Assembly (NCBI GenBank): GCA_028870845.1
Contig: JAGWOR010000013.1
Coordinates: 1-54,827, forward strand
Direction: 5' to 3'
DNA from: Gammaproteobacteria bacterium
GTDB lineage: Bacteria > Pseudomonadota > Gammaproteobacteria > Natronospirales > REEB76
DNA: 54,827 bases
How positions within the stretch are numbered: the first letter of the stretch is position 1; each line of letters starts with the position of its first letter. Both the position numbers and the translations under genes were made by a program. This document shows positions 1-7,771 of this stretch, one piece after another. The notes under the pieces are model-generated. The model was given only the letters and a program-made list of their open reading frames with translations. It had not been told where the DNA came from and searched no databases.

Positions 1-2
1 AT

Positions 3-158
3 ATAGTTGTTGATGTAAAAGGTACCAGGAGCAAAGTAACCGTACATGTTTTCGCAACCAAAACAAATGGCGTATGGCTGATTCGTCAAGCAACAATTAA
101 TGGTCGACCTATCGATTTGACAAATAAATTAATGGGATCAAACTCGATTAATCGATGA
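3..158 (+). CDS. 3' end of a Coa1-like (cytochrome oxidase assembly factor) protein, partial
   Basis: The frame is open from the window edge and closes with TGA at 156-158, giving the last 51 residues of a protein that starts outside the window. The tail is rich in alternating beta-type residues, with a VKGTRSKVTVHVFATK stretch, then NGVW and GRPIDLTN. This resembles the end of small bacterial proteins of the Coa1 (cytochrome oxidase complex assembly protein 1) family, in which such a strand pattern follows an N-terminal membrane helix. The helix would lie outside the window, so the family call rests on a short match. Codons are AT-rich compared with everything after base 960. Confidence 0.45.
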   Translation: MVVDVKGTRSKVTVHVFATKTNGVWLIRQATINGRPIDLTNKLMGSNSINR

Positions 159-273
159 GAGTCTGTTATGGGTCGAGAACAGCTGAACGAGGGGTACAAT
201 CACTGGCGTCCAGCTTTAAGTGCAGAATGCGGCCATTAACAGTCGTTGGAGCTAAGCAATAGATGGTTCGAAA

Positions 274-738
274 TCAGGGTTTATCGTCAAGATGACATGG
301 GTAGGAACTGTTTAGTGCTAACAATATATCGAAACCAGCCCGTGTTTTAATTTTATCTTGCTCAGATAAATTTTGAACGAAGTGAATAACTGTTTTTCTA
401 ATATCTTGATTGGTTACTGTATCTGGTAGGCAATATGGCTCATGCGTCAAAAGAGGAATTAATACGCGCGGTGGTTCGGTATGCGTTTTAACCAATGCAA
501 AACCTAAAAACAGTCTTTGAGAATCGGCGCCTGCACGTACTCCATTTATAAATTGATCACACATGTCAATATTTGAATTTGCCCCAGCGCAAAGTTGAAG
601 TAAGTCACGGCCATTCATTTGAAACACTGATACTTTAGTTATTTTTGGCAGTGATTGGGCACGGGCTTTATTAGGGCCAGGTAATAGAAATGTAGTTGTT
701 ATGAACAGTAAGCAAAATACGGTGTTTGTAATTTTCAT
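274..738 (-). CDS. Exported Rap1a/Tai-family (immunity-like) protein
   Basis: This is a protein of 154 residues. The N-terminus (1-28) is a signal peptide with a hydrophobic core FCLLFITTTFLL and a likely cut after ARAQ. The mature part shows the Rap1a/Tai layout: LLQLC, then about ten residues later C-D-Q-F-I-N-G; further on YCLPDTVT, then a helix, and a final Y-P-C. The three conserved cysteines C50, C60 and C103 plus the C-terminal C148 fit two disulfides in the periplasm. Family members neutralise T6SS peptidoglycan amidase effectors or occur as orphans; no effector is visible beside it here. No clear ribosome-binding site precedes the ATG. Base composition is much lower in GC than the genes to the right, suggesting acquired DNA. 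The family call is fairly good; a true immunity role is inference. Confidence 0.7.
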   Translation of the reverse strand: MKITNTVFCLLFITTTFLLPGPNKARAQSLPKITKVSVFQMNGRDLLQLCAGANSNIDMCDQFINGVRAGADSQRLFLGFALVKTHTEPPRVLIPLLTHEPYCLPDTVTNQDIRKTVIHFVQNLSEQDKIKTRAGFDILLALNSSYPCHLDDKP

Positions 739-960
739 AAGAATGCGGGATATAGAATTACTGGATGTTTACACATTATATATTACAGCTAGGTTTGAAT
801 TGCACAAGTTATCGTAAACATTGGCTCGATAGTAATGGACTGCCTCCGTTTCACTAGACAGTTAATAGTTAGCTATTAGAATATAAGCTCGAGATGCCGC
901 TAAGGGTCGTTAGCTGTTATCCGAAGTGTTTGTTTAAACTGAAATGATCCCCACAAACCA

Positions 961-1749
961 TTACTTGATGCCTCTGGCGCTCTTGATGGCCTCATAGGCG
1001 AGATTGATCTGCTGGGTTTTTTCCTGGGCCATCTTCAGCATGGCTTCCGGCAAGCCGCGCGACACCAGCCTGTCCGGATGGTTTTCCTTCATCAGCCGCC
1101 GGTAGGCGCGCTTGATATCCTCGTTGCTGTCGGCGGGCTTCACCCCCAGGGTCTGGTAAGCCGCCGCCAGCCTGTCCGGCTGGGAACGGGACGGGCCGCG
1201 CGCACCGCCGAAAGCCTGCTGCGCGCGCATGAATTCCTGGTACTGCCTGAGCGTGGCGGCCGGGATTCCCAAAATCGAGCAGATGCGGGTGAAGATCGCC
1301 TGCTCGGCCGGATGCAGCACGCCGTCGGCCAAGGCCGCCGCCAGCTGGATCTGCAGGAACATGCTGAGCAGCGCCGGATAGCCGCCACAGGCATCGCGGA
1401 ACTGGATGAGCGCCTGGTCCAGCTGGAAATCCGGCTGTTTGCCCTGGTTGAAAAGCTCGATGGCGGCGTGCTGCTGTTGCTGGGTGAGATTCATCTGCGC
1501 CATGACGGCGCGGGCCGCGCGGATCTCGTTTTCCGAAACCCGGCCATCGGCCTTGGCGATGCAGCCCATCACCGAAAAGGTGGTGTTGAAAAACACCGCT
1601 TGTGCACGGCCGGGGTCGGCGTACACCCAGTGCACGCGAGCGCGACTGGCCGCCAGGCTGTAGCCGACGAAGGCGCCCAGCAGTGCGCCCCACTCCCGGG
1701 CGATCGCCCAGCCCAACAGTGCGCCGATGAGCGCGCCCCACAATCCCAT
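961..1749 (-). CDS. djlA: Co-chaperone DjlA (membrane J-domain protein)
   Basis: This is an inner-membrane DnaK partner. The N-terminus MGLWGALIG plus a glycine-rich helix is the single membrane span of DjlA. It is followed by a TerB-like helical domain (about residues 45-160) with the DGRVSENEI acidic motif and a second DGVLHPAEQ copy. A C-terminal J domain carries HPD at about residues 224-226. An in-frame GTG at 1782 would add eleven residues. I prefer the ATG at 1749 because DjlA proteins begin right at the membrane helix and because a TAGAAT -10-like box lies at 1783-1788 on the minus strand, which would start the mRNA downstream of the GTG. The gene is divergent from purC. Length (262 residues) is normal for the family. 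Confidence 0.88.
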   Translation of the reverse strand: MGLWGALIGALLGWAIAREWGALLGAFVGYSLAASRARVHWVYADPGRAQAVFFNTTFSVMGCIAKADGRVSENEIRAARAVMAQMNLTQQQQHAAIELFNQGKQPDFQLDQALIQFRDACGGYPALLSMFLQIQLAAALADGVLHPAEQAIFTRICSILGIPAATLRQYQEFMRAQQAFGGARGPSRSQPDRLAAAYQTLGVKPADSNEDIKRAYRRLMKENHPDRLVSRGLPEAMLKMAQEKTQQINLAYEAIKSARGIK

Positions 1750-1868
1750 GATTCCGTCCGCGGGTGAAAATAAGAGAGACACATTCTACCCGTTGGAGTT
1801 TGCACGGCTGGACAGAATTTCAGCGGTCACGGAAGATAGGCTCCTGCCAACTGCCTGGAATGCCGTGC

Positions 1869-2762
1869 ATGCCTGCCGAATCCGCTCCGGTTTTCGAAAC
1901 CCATCTGAAAAGCCTGCCGCTGGTGCATCGCGGCAAGGTGCGCGACATCTATGCGGCCGGAACGGAGCATTTGCTGATCGTCACCAGCGACCGGCTGTCG
2001 GCCTTCGACGTGGTGCTGCCGGATCCGATCCCCGGCAAGGGCCAGGTGCTCACCGGCATTTCGCGCTTCTGGTTCGAGCGCACCGGCCACATCATCCCGA
2101 ACCAGCTGACCACGCTGCCGCTAGAGCAGGTGATCCAGGACGCCGGCGAACTGGCATTGCTCAAGGACCGCGCCATGCTGGTGCGCAAGCTCAAGGCCCT
2201 GCCCGTGGAAGCCGTGGTGCGCGGCTACCTGATCGGTTCCGGCTGGAAGGATTACCAGAAAACCGGCACGGTCTGCGGCATTCCCCTGCCCAAGGGCATG
2301 CAGCTCGCCGGCAAGCTGCCACAGCCGATTTTCACGCCCGCCACCAAAGCCCCCAAGGGTCAGCACGACGAAAACATTTCCTTCGAGGAAACCGTCAAGC
2401 TGCTGGGCCGGCCGCTGGCGGAAAGCGTGCGGGAAAAAAGCCTGCAGCTCTACGACTACGCCGCCCGGCATGCGCTCGCGCGCGGCATCATCATCGCCGA
2501 CACCAAGTTTGAATTCGGACTGGATGGCGATGGCCAGCTGGTGCTCATCGACGAGGCATTGACGCCGGATTCGTCCAGGTTCTGGCCCGCCGACAGTTAC
2601 CGGCCCGGGGTCAGCCCGCCGTCCTTCGACAAACAGTACGTGCGTGACTACCTGGAGACTTTGGACTGGCCCAAGAAACCGCCGGCGCCGCACCTGCCTG
2701 GCGAAATCATCGCCAAGACCGCGGAAAAATACCGCGAAGCCTACCGGCGGATCACGGCCTGA
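1869..2762 (+). CDS. purC: Phosphoribosylaminoimidazole-succinocarboxamide (SAICAR) synthase
   Basis: This enzyme ligates aspartate to CAIR with ATP in de novo purine synthesis. The open frame extends further upstream (to 1764), but family homology starts at [20 protein letters not shown], so the ATG at 1869 (or 1860) fits, giving 297 residues, a usual size for this type. Visible marks are HRGKVRDIY near the N-terminus, [36 protein letters not shown], and the C-terminal DTKFEFG followed by [14 protein letters not shown]. The stop overlaps the ATG of the next gene by one base (TGATG), which suggests translational coupling. Other purine genes of the window (purH, purD) are 31 kb away. Confidence 0.95.
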   Translation: MPAESAPVFETHLKSLPLVHRGKVRDIYAAGTEHLLIVTSDRLSAFDVVLPDPIPGKGQVLTGISRFWFERTGHIIPNQLTTLPLEQVIQDAGELALLKDRAMLVRKLKALPVEAVVRGYLIGSGWKDYQKTGTVCGIPLPKGMQLAGKLPQPIFTPATKAPKGQHDENISFEETVKLLGRPLAESVREKSLQLYDYAARHALARGIIIADTKFEFGLDGDGQLVLIDEALTPDSSRFWPADSYRPGVSPPSFDKQYVRDYLETLDWPKKPPAPHLPGEIIAKTAEKYREAYRRITA

Positions 2763-3550
2763 TGGGGCGCGTTCTGCTCGAAGCCGGCATGCGCAAATTG
2801 CTGATCCGCTCCGCCCCGCTGCTGGCCGTGTGGTGTGGCTGGTTGTGCTTCAGCATGCCGGCCTGGGCCGCGGAAAACTGCCATACGCCCGAACCGCAGG
2901 AACTGATCCGCTGGTATCACCAGCAGTATCCGCATCAGCCCTTGCGCTACAGCGCGGAGAGTTCCCTGATCTACCATCCCATCGAAGTGTTGCAGACCCT
3001 GCGGCCGCGCATCAACTGGATCGGACTGGCGTGGTTGTCGCCCGAATGGGGCGCGCTGTTTGCCGCCGACTGCCAGGGCCGGCCGCTGGCGGCGGTCTCG
3101 GTGGGCGCAGTCGGCAAGATCATGGCGGGCCCGGAGCTGCCGGCGCTGGGCCAGACGGTGATGTTCATCTATGTGGACAAGGAAACCGCCGACTGCGTGC
3201 ACGACTCGGCCGACATGGTGACGGTGAAAGACGGCAAAATCATCACCTTGTGGAGCCATGCCTACCGGCAGGGCATGAATCTCGGCGCCCGCGGACATCC
3301 GCCCACGGCATTCATCACCCACAACTACACCCTGGCCTTCGGCGATGGCGGACGCAGCCTGCTGGTATCCGGCATGATCCGGCAGTATCCGTTCCGCAAG
3401 GACGGTTCCCAGTCGCCCACGCCCGAGGCCAGCCGCGTGCTGCCGCAGGAAAATTACCGCTGGGATGCCAAGCACCTGCGCTACGTGGCGCAGCACGACT
3501 ATCCGCAAACTCCGGCTTGTGTCCCCGTCAGCCTGCAGGGCAGCAAGTAA
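2762..3550 (+). CDS. Exported protein of unknown function
   Basis: No family is recognised. The product is about 250-262 residues long. Two starts are possible: the ATG overlapping the purC stop (2762), or the ATG at 2789, which gives a classic signal peptide (MRKLLIRSAPLLAVW, cut near PAWA-AE). After the signal the protein is soluble in appearance. It has C40, C102 and C154 in the first two thirds and an unusually Tyr/Trp/His-rich mature sequence, for example LIRWYHQQYPHQPLRY. The single-base overlap with purC suggests co-transcription, but nothing in the sequence ties it to purine metabolism. A periplasmic location is inferred from the signal peptide only. Confidence 0.75.
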   Translation: MGRVLLEAGMRKLLIRSAPLLAVWCGWLCFSMPAWAAENCHTPEPQELIRWYHQQYPHQPLRYSAESSLIYHPIEVLQTLRPRINWIGLAWLSPEWGALFAADCQGRPLAAVSVGAVGKIMAGPELPALGQTVMFIYVDKETADCVHDSADMVTVKDGKIITLWSHAYRQGMNLGARGHPPTAFITHNYTLAFGDGGRSLLVSGMIRQYPFRKDGSQSPTPEASRVLPQENYRWDAKHLRYVAQHDYPQTPACVPVSLQGSK

Positions 3551-3586
3551 AGTGTGTGCGCCGGCAAATCGCCGGATTTACTGTTT

Positions 3587-4210
3587 CTAAGGATGGGCCG
3601 GTGGATACAGCCAGTTACCCACCCAGGAAAGCTCGTTGAAGAAGTAGGGATAGTACACAGCCAGCAGCAGGAACCCGGCGCCTACGGCGATGAATGCCAG
3701 CCGGCTCTTGAGCCCGTGCAGGTCGGTGTAGAACGGTGCGAAGCAGATGAACGCCAGAAAAAACGCGATGGCGAAATAAAACATGGCGATCAGAAAGGAA
3801 CTCCAGGCCACATAGGGATTCTGGATGAAGGTGGCGCAAGCCATGCCCATGGACAGGCCCGAAACCACCACAATGGAATCCTTGACCCCCAAAATCAGGG
3901 TGGTGAAAAAGCGCGGCACCCGGCCTTTTTCATAGGGGGTAAGCGCCAGAAACAGGAACTCCACGCCGATAAGGATCAGGGAAATGGGGATCAGCACCAT
4001 CAGGATATCGGGGCTGACGGCGCCGGACATGAAATTCTGGAAGCTCTCGTAGGCGCCGTGGCGCAGATGCAGCATCATCAGCGAAGCCACGAAACCCAGC
4101 AACAGGTTGATGCCGAGATTGGTAAGTGAATCGCCGATGTCGCGGATGATTGAGTGGTGCAGCAGCTGTATGGCTACGTGCGGCTGCGGTTTTTGTTTCT
4201 TGCGGAACAC
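3587..4210 (-). CDS. Five-helix integral membrane protein, unknown function
   Basis: The protein has 207 residues with a short basic N-terminus (FRKKQKPQPH) and hydrophobic segments near residues 32-50, 70-91, 102-125, 136-158 and 168-187. The third contains VKDSIVVVSGLSMGMACATF. No catalytic motif or transporter signature is recognised. It points toward the preceding plus-strand gene; the 36-base gap between their stops holds a CCGGC/GCCGG hairpin at 3561-3575 that may end both transcripts. The gene upstream on the same strand (cobalamin-binding-like protein) stops 32 bases before its start, so the two may form one unit. Helix topology suggests an inner-membrane protein, but the role is unknown. 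Confidence 0.75.
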   Translation of the reverse strand: MFRKKQKPQPHVAIQLLHHSIIRDIGDSLTNLGINLLLGFVASLMMLHLRHGAYESFQNFMSGAVSPDILMVLIPISLILIGVEFLFLALTPYEKGRVPRFFTTLILGVKDSIVVVSGLSMGMACATFIQNPYVAWSSFLIAMFYFAIAFFLAFICFAPFYTDLHGLKSRLAFIAVGAGFLLLAVYYPYFFNELSWVGNWLYPPAHP

Positions 4211-4242
4211 CTAATCCTCCATACCGCGTTTTTCGAGCCAGC

Positions 4243-5058
4243 CTATTCCGCTGCCTGCGGCGTGCCGGCTGCAGCCCAGCGGCTGAAGATGCTGTGCAAG
4301 GCCTGCAGGCCATCGGTCAGGGCGGCCGGACCCGGCTGCAGGATGATGGAGGATTTGATTTCGTGCAACTGGCCGTCACGCACCGCGGGAATCGCCTGCC
4401 AGCCGGGCCGCGCGCGCACCGCATCCGGCCGGAATTTCTTGCCGCACCAGGAACCGATGATGATGTCCGGGCGGTGGTGGATGACGGCGGTGGGATCACG
4501 CACGATGCGGTTCTTGCCCAGCGGTTCATTTGCCAGTTCCGGAAAGATATTCTCGCCGCCGGCGATGCCCATGAGTTCCGAAACCCAGGCGATGGCGGAT
4601 ATCATCGGATCATCCCATTCCTCGAAATACACCCGCGGCCGGCGCGCCAGTGTGGATGCCTGGCTGCGGATGTCATCGAGATTTTTTTGCAGCCGTTCCG
4701 CCAGTGCCTGGGCTTTTGCCTGGCAGCCAATCATTCCTCCGAGCATCACGATCATGCGCAGAATTTCCGCCAGCGTGCGCTGATTGAATACATGCACTTC
4801 CAGGCCGTGGCGCACCAGTTCGGCGGCAATCTCGGCTTGCAGATCCGAGAAGCCCAGCACCAGGTCGGGCATCAACTCCAGGATTTTTTCGATTTTGGCG
4901 CTGGTGAACGCCGAGACCTTGGGTTTTTCCCTGCGTGCCTCGGGTGGACGCACGGTGAAGCCGGAAATGCCCACGATGCGCCGCTGCTCGCCCAGCAGGT
5001 ACAGGGTTTCGGTGGTTTCTTCCGTCAGGCAGACGATTCGCTGCGGGTATGTGTTCAT
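4243..5058 (-). CDS. BtuF/TroA-like cobalamin- or metal-chelate-binding protein, no signal peptide
   Basis: The protein has 271 residues and the helical-backbone fold of periplasmic binding proteins for cobalamin and siderophores. The first lobe opens with RIVCLTEETTETLYLLGE and ends near LMPDLVLGFSD; a long linking helix follows (about 100-130); the second lobe carries YFEEWDDPMISAIAWVSE and HHRPDIIIGSWCG. Unlike BtuF of enteric bacteria it starts directly at the first strand, without a signal peptide, so it is probably cytoplasmic or uses another route. A TTG codon just before the ATG at 5058 was not chosen as the start. No BtuC/BtuD transporter genes lie nearby. Family confidence is good, ligand uncertain. 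Confidence 0.75.
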   Translation of the reverse strand: MNTYPQRIVCLTEETTETLYLLGEQRRIVGISGFTVRPPEARREKPKVSAFTSAKIEKILELMPDLVLGFSDLQAEIAAELVRHGLEVHVFNQRTLAEILRMIVMLGGMIGCQAKAQALAERLQKNLDDIRSQASTLARRPRVYFEEWDDPMISAIAWVSELMGIAGGENIFPELANEPLGKNRIVRDPTAVIHHRPDIIIGSWCGKKFRPDAVRARPGWQAIPAVRDGQLHEIKSSIILQPGPAALTDGLQALHSIFSRWAAAGTPQAAE

Positions 5059-5134
5059 CAAAGCACACCATTTGGGTTGGCCTGTGCCGTCGCCTGCGGC
5101 ACCTGCCGGTACCCGGTTCCGTTACACTGCGCGC

Positions 5135-6127
5135 ATGCCGGCCAGCGATACGCCCTATCAGGACCTGACACCCGACACCATCCTGGAGGCGGTGGAGTCC
5201 ACCGGCCTGCACACCGACGGCACCCTGCTGGCCCTCAACAGCTACGAGAACCGCGTCTACCAGGTGGGCATCGAGGACCGTGCGCCGCTGGTGGTCAAAT
5301 TCTACCGTCCCGGCCGCTGGAGCGACGCCGCCATCCTGGAGGAGCATGCCTTCACGCGCGAGCTGGCGGAACATGAGATTCCGGTGGTGGCGCCGCTCGT
5401 GGATGTGCAAGGCACGACGCTCCTGCAACACGCCGGCTTTCGTTTCGCGCTGTTCCCGCGCCAGGGCGGGCGGGCACCCGACCTGGAACGCGCTGATCAG
5501 CTGGAATGGCTGGGCCGGTTCCTGGGGCGCATCCACCGGGTGGGGGCCGCCACCCGCTTCCAGCATCGGCCCTGCATCGATATCGAAACTTTGGGGCGCG
5601 GATCGCAGGCATTCCTCCTGCACAGCCACTTCCTGCCGCCGGAACTGGCGCCCCGCTACCGGGAAGTAAGCCAACTGCTGCTGGCTGGCGTTGAACGCAG
5701 TTTCGAGCGCGCCGGAAATTATGCCCGCATCCGCCTGCACGGCGACTGCCATCCCGGAAACCTGCTGTGGACCGATGCCGGCCCGCATTTCGTGGACTTC
5801 GACGACTGCGGCACCGGCCCGGCGGTACAGGACCTGTGGATGCTGCTCTCCGGTCCGCGCGCCGATATGGAAAACCAGCTCGGCCATGTCCTGCAGGGTT
5901 ACCGGCAGTTTGCGGATTTCAATCCCGCGGAACTCTGGCTGGTGGAGGCGCTGCGCAGCCTGCGCATGCTGCATTACGCCGCCTGGATCGCGCGCCGCTG
6001 GCACGACCCGGCATTCCCGCGCGCCTTTCCCTGGTTCGACGCGCCGCGCTACTGGGAAGAGCACATCCAGGCGCTGCGAGAACAGCTGCCGCTGCTGGAT
6101 GAAGCACCGCTGGCGCTGGACGCATAG
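5135..6127 (+). CDS. srkA: Stress response serine/threonine protein kinase SrkA (YihE)
   Basis: The protein has 330 residues of the APH/choline-kinase-like fold. The nucleotide loop region is LLALNSYENRVYQVG, followed by VVKFYRPGRWSDAAILEEH, where the lysine is the ATP-contacting residue. The catalytic loop is RLHGDCHPGNLLW and the metal site FVDFDDCGTGPAVQDLW. In E. coli SrkA is linked to envelope stress and protection from MazF-mediated death. The frame is open further upstream, but homology starts at about DLTPDTILEAVE, so the ATG at 5135 is chosen. A TACACT box ends six bases before that ATG, so the transcript may begin at or very near the start codon. The following yihY-like gene is on the same strand 60 bases away. 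Confidence 0.92.
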   Translation: MPASDTPYQDLTPDTILEAVESTGLHTDGTLLALNSYENRVYQVGIEDRAPLVVKFYRPGRWSDAAILEEHAFTRELAEHEIPVVAPLVDVQGTTLLQHAGFRFALFPRQGGRAPDLERADQLEWLGRFLGRIHRVGAATRFQHRPCIDIETLGRGSQAFLLHSHFLPPELAPRYREVSQLLLAGVERSFERAGNYARIRLHGDCHPGNLLWTDAGPHFVDFDDCGTGPAVQDLWMLLSGPRADMENQLGHVLQGYRQFADFNPAELWLVEALRSLRMLHYAAWIARRWHDPAFPRAFPWFDAPRYWEEHIQALREQLPLLDEAPLALDA

Positions 6128-6187
6128 TGCCGCTGGTTCCCCGCCTGGGGCTAGAATAGCGCCCTGCATGACAGCAATGGGGCAGGC

Positions 6188-7540
6188 ATGCTGAGCAGAA
6201 TACTTAAAGCCATCGACCGCTACGTCTGGCACAGCGACCTGCGTTCCCTGCCCTGGAGCAAGCGCGTGCCGGTGTTCTGGTTGCGCGTGCTGCAGCTGCT
6301 GGCCCAGGATTTCATGAACGGCGAAATCACGCTGCGCGCCACCGGCCTGGTGTACACCACTTTGCTATCCATTGTGCCGCTGATGGCTTTCGTGTTCGCG
6401 GTGCTCAAGGAATTCGGCGTGCAGAACAGCCTGGCGCCGCTGCTTTCCGATTTCCTCTCCCCGCTCGGCCCCAAAGGCATGGAGATCACCTCGAATATCA
6501 TCAACTTCGTCAACAATGTGAAGGTCGGACTGCTGGGGGCCATCGGCCTGCTGGTGCTGTTGTACGCGGTGATCTCGCTGGTGCAGAAAGTCGAAGCCGG
6601 CCTGAATTACATCTGGCGGGTGCGCGAAGACATCTCCTTTAGCGAACGTTTCAGCCATTATCTGGGCGTGCTGGTGATCGGCCCGGTGCTGCTGGTATCG
6701 GCGCTGGTGATCACCGCCACCATCAGCAGCCCCGTCATGACACACCGCATACTGGAAGTGATTCCACTGGGTCACCTGCTGGTACTGGCCATTCAGCTGC
6801 TGCCCTACCTGCTGGTGATCGCGGCCTTCACTTTCACCTATGCCTTCGTACCCCACACCCACGTGCAGTTCCGCGCGGCGCTGGCAGGCGGCGTGTTCGC
6901 CGGCGTGCTGTGGCAGCTGGCCAGCTGGACGTTCGCGGCGCTGACCGTGTCTTCTTCCAGGCTCACCATCATTTATTCCAGTTTCGCGATCCTGGTGATG
7001 TTCATGGCCTGGGTGTATCTGTGCTGGCTGATCCTGTTCGTGGGCGCGCAGGTGGCGTTCTACGTGCAGAATCCGGAGCTGGTGCGCCACGGTCTCGGCC
7101 ACGAGGACGTAGGCGGGCGCACCCAGGAACGGCTGGCGCTGCACGTCATGTACCTCCTGGGCCGCCGCTATTACGATCATCAATCCCCCTGGTCGCGGGA
7201 GGATCTGGCGCGCCACCTGCAGGTGCCCACCGACACGGTGCTGGACGTGCTGGTACGCCTGCGTGAAAGCGGGCTGGTGATGCTGGTCTCAGGCCATATC
7301 CGCCGCTACGTGCCGGCCCGCGACATGGGCACCATCCTGCTGCGCGACATCTTCAATGCCATGCGCCGCAACCCGCCCGGCACCGTGGATGTGGATCGTT
7401 ACCTCAGCCCGGTCGACCCCGTGGACGAAGTCATGAACAAACTCGACCACGCCATCGACAGCGCCCTGGGCAACACCACCTTGCGTGACCTGGTGGAGCA
7501 ACAGAGCGTGGTGGACATTTCGGATTTGAAGCGCGCCTGA
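6188..7540 (+). CDS. YihY/BrkB-family inner membrane protein with C-terminal winged-helix-like domain
   Basis: The protein has 450 residues. After an N-terminal cytoplasmic stretch come six membrane helices (about 45-300) with the family signatures GLVYTTLLSIVPLMAF, the NYIW-R segment and FVPHTHV followed by GG-FAG-LWQ. The YihY/BrkB family was once called ribonuclease BN, wrongly; its true role is uncertain. About 150 residues after the last helix look soluble: SREDLARHLQVPTDTVLDVLVRLRESG resembles a winged-helix segment, and the tail is acidic and helical. A TAGAAT box lies about 30 bases upstream of the ATG. The gene is probably transcribed with or just after srkA, which is also its neighbour-type in enteric genomes. 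Confidence 0.88.
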   Translation: MLSRILKAIDRYVWHSDLRSLPWSKRVPVFWLRVLQLLAQDFMNGEITLRATGLVYTTLLSIVPLMAFVFAVLKEFGVQNSLAPLLSDFLSPLGPKGMEITSNIINFVNNVKVGLLGAIGLLVLLYAVISLVQKVEAGLNYIWRVREDISFSERFSHYLGVLVIGPVLLVSALVITATISSPVMTHRILEVIPLGHLLVLAIQLLPYLLVIAAFTFTYAFVPHTHVQFRAALAGGVFAGVLWQLASWTFAALTVSSSRLTIIYSSFAILVMFMAWVYLCWLILFVGAQVAFYVQNPELVRHGLGHEDVGGRTQERLALHVMYLLGRRYYDHQSPWSREDLARHLQVPTDTVLDVLVRLRESGLVMLVSGHIRRYVPARDMGTILLRDIFNAMRRNPPGTVDVDRYLSPVDPVDEVMNKLDHAIDSALGNTTLRDLVEQQSVVDISDLKRA

Positions 7541-7547
7541 TTGTTTG

Positions 7548-7564
7548 TGTGGCCTACGGCCACA
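7548..7564 (+). terminator. Small hairpin just after the yihY-like gene
   Basis: A perfect 7-bp stem TGTGGCC/GGCCACA with a TAC loop begins eight bases after the stop codon and is followed by TCATTTATT. It could end the srkA-yihY transcript, although the T-run is weak. It may equally be the first part of the repeat-rich spacer that follows. Confidence 0.4.
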
Positions 7565-7594
7565 TCATTTATTGCGGGTTCCGCCCCGCGGTCA

Positions 7595-7627
7595 GGTTAC
7601 TTTTCTTTGGCGCAAAGAAAAGTAACC
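7595..7627. repeat. Perfect 15-bp inverted repeat of the TTACTTTTCTTT/AAAGAAAAGTAA type
   Basis: GGTTACTTTTCTTTG (7595-7609) and CAAAGAAAAGTAACC (7613-7627) pair without a mismatch around a three-base GCG loop. It is preceded by GCGGGTTCCGCCCCGC, itself a short dyad. This kind of hairpin recurs in intergenic regions of many beta- and gammaproteobacteria (recalled knowledge, not checked). No gene is visible from 7628 to 7771: the sequence is lower in GC, with T-rich stretches, and carries no convincing frame. Confidence 0.75.
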
Positions 7628-7771
7628 AAAAGAAACATTCCAGAGCGTCATCAACCGTATCTGGCTTACCCACGCGCTTCACACTGCACAGGTTTTCTTT
7701 CTGTAACGGTCTTTTTAGCTGTAACAATGGCATTGGTTCATTGATCTGTAAAAGCCGTTTCTTCTTATTAA

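Noticed and set aside
4673..6232. A 519-codon minus-strand frame opposite srkA
   Set aside because: It is a GC-rich shadow frame; srkA on the plus strand has all kinase motifs.
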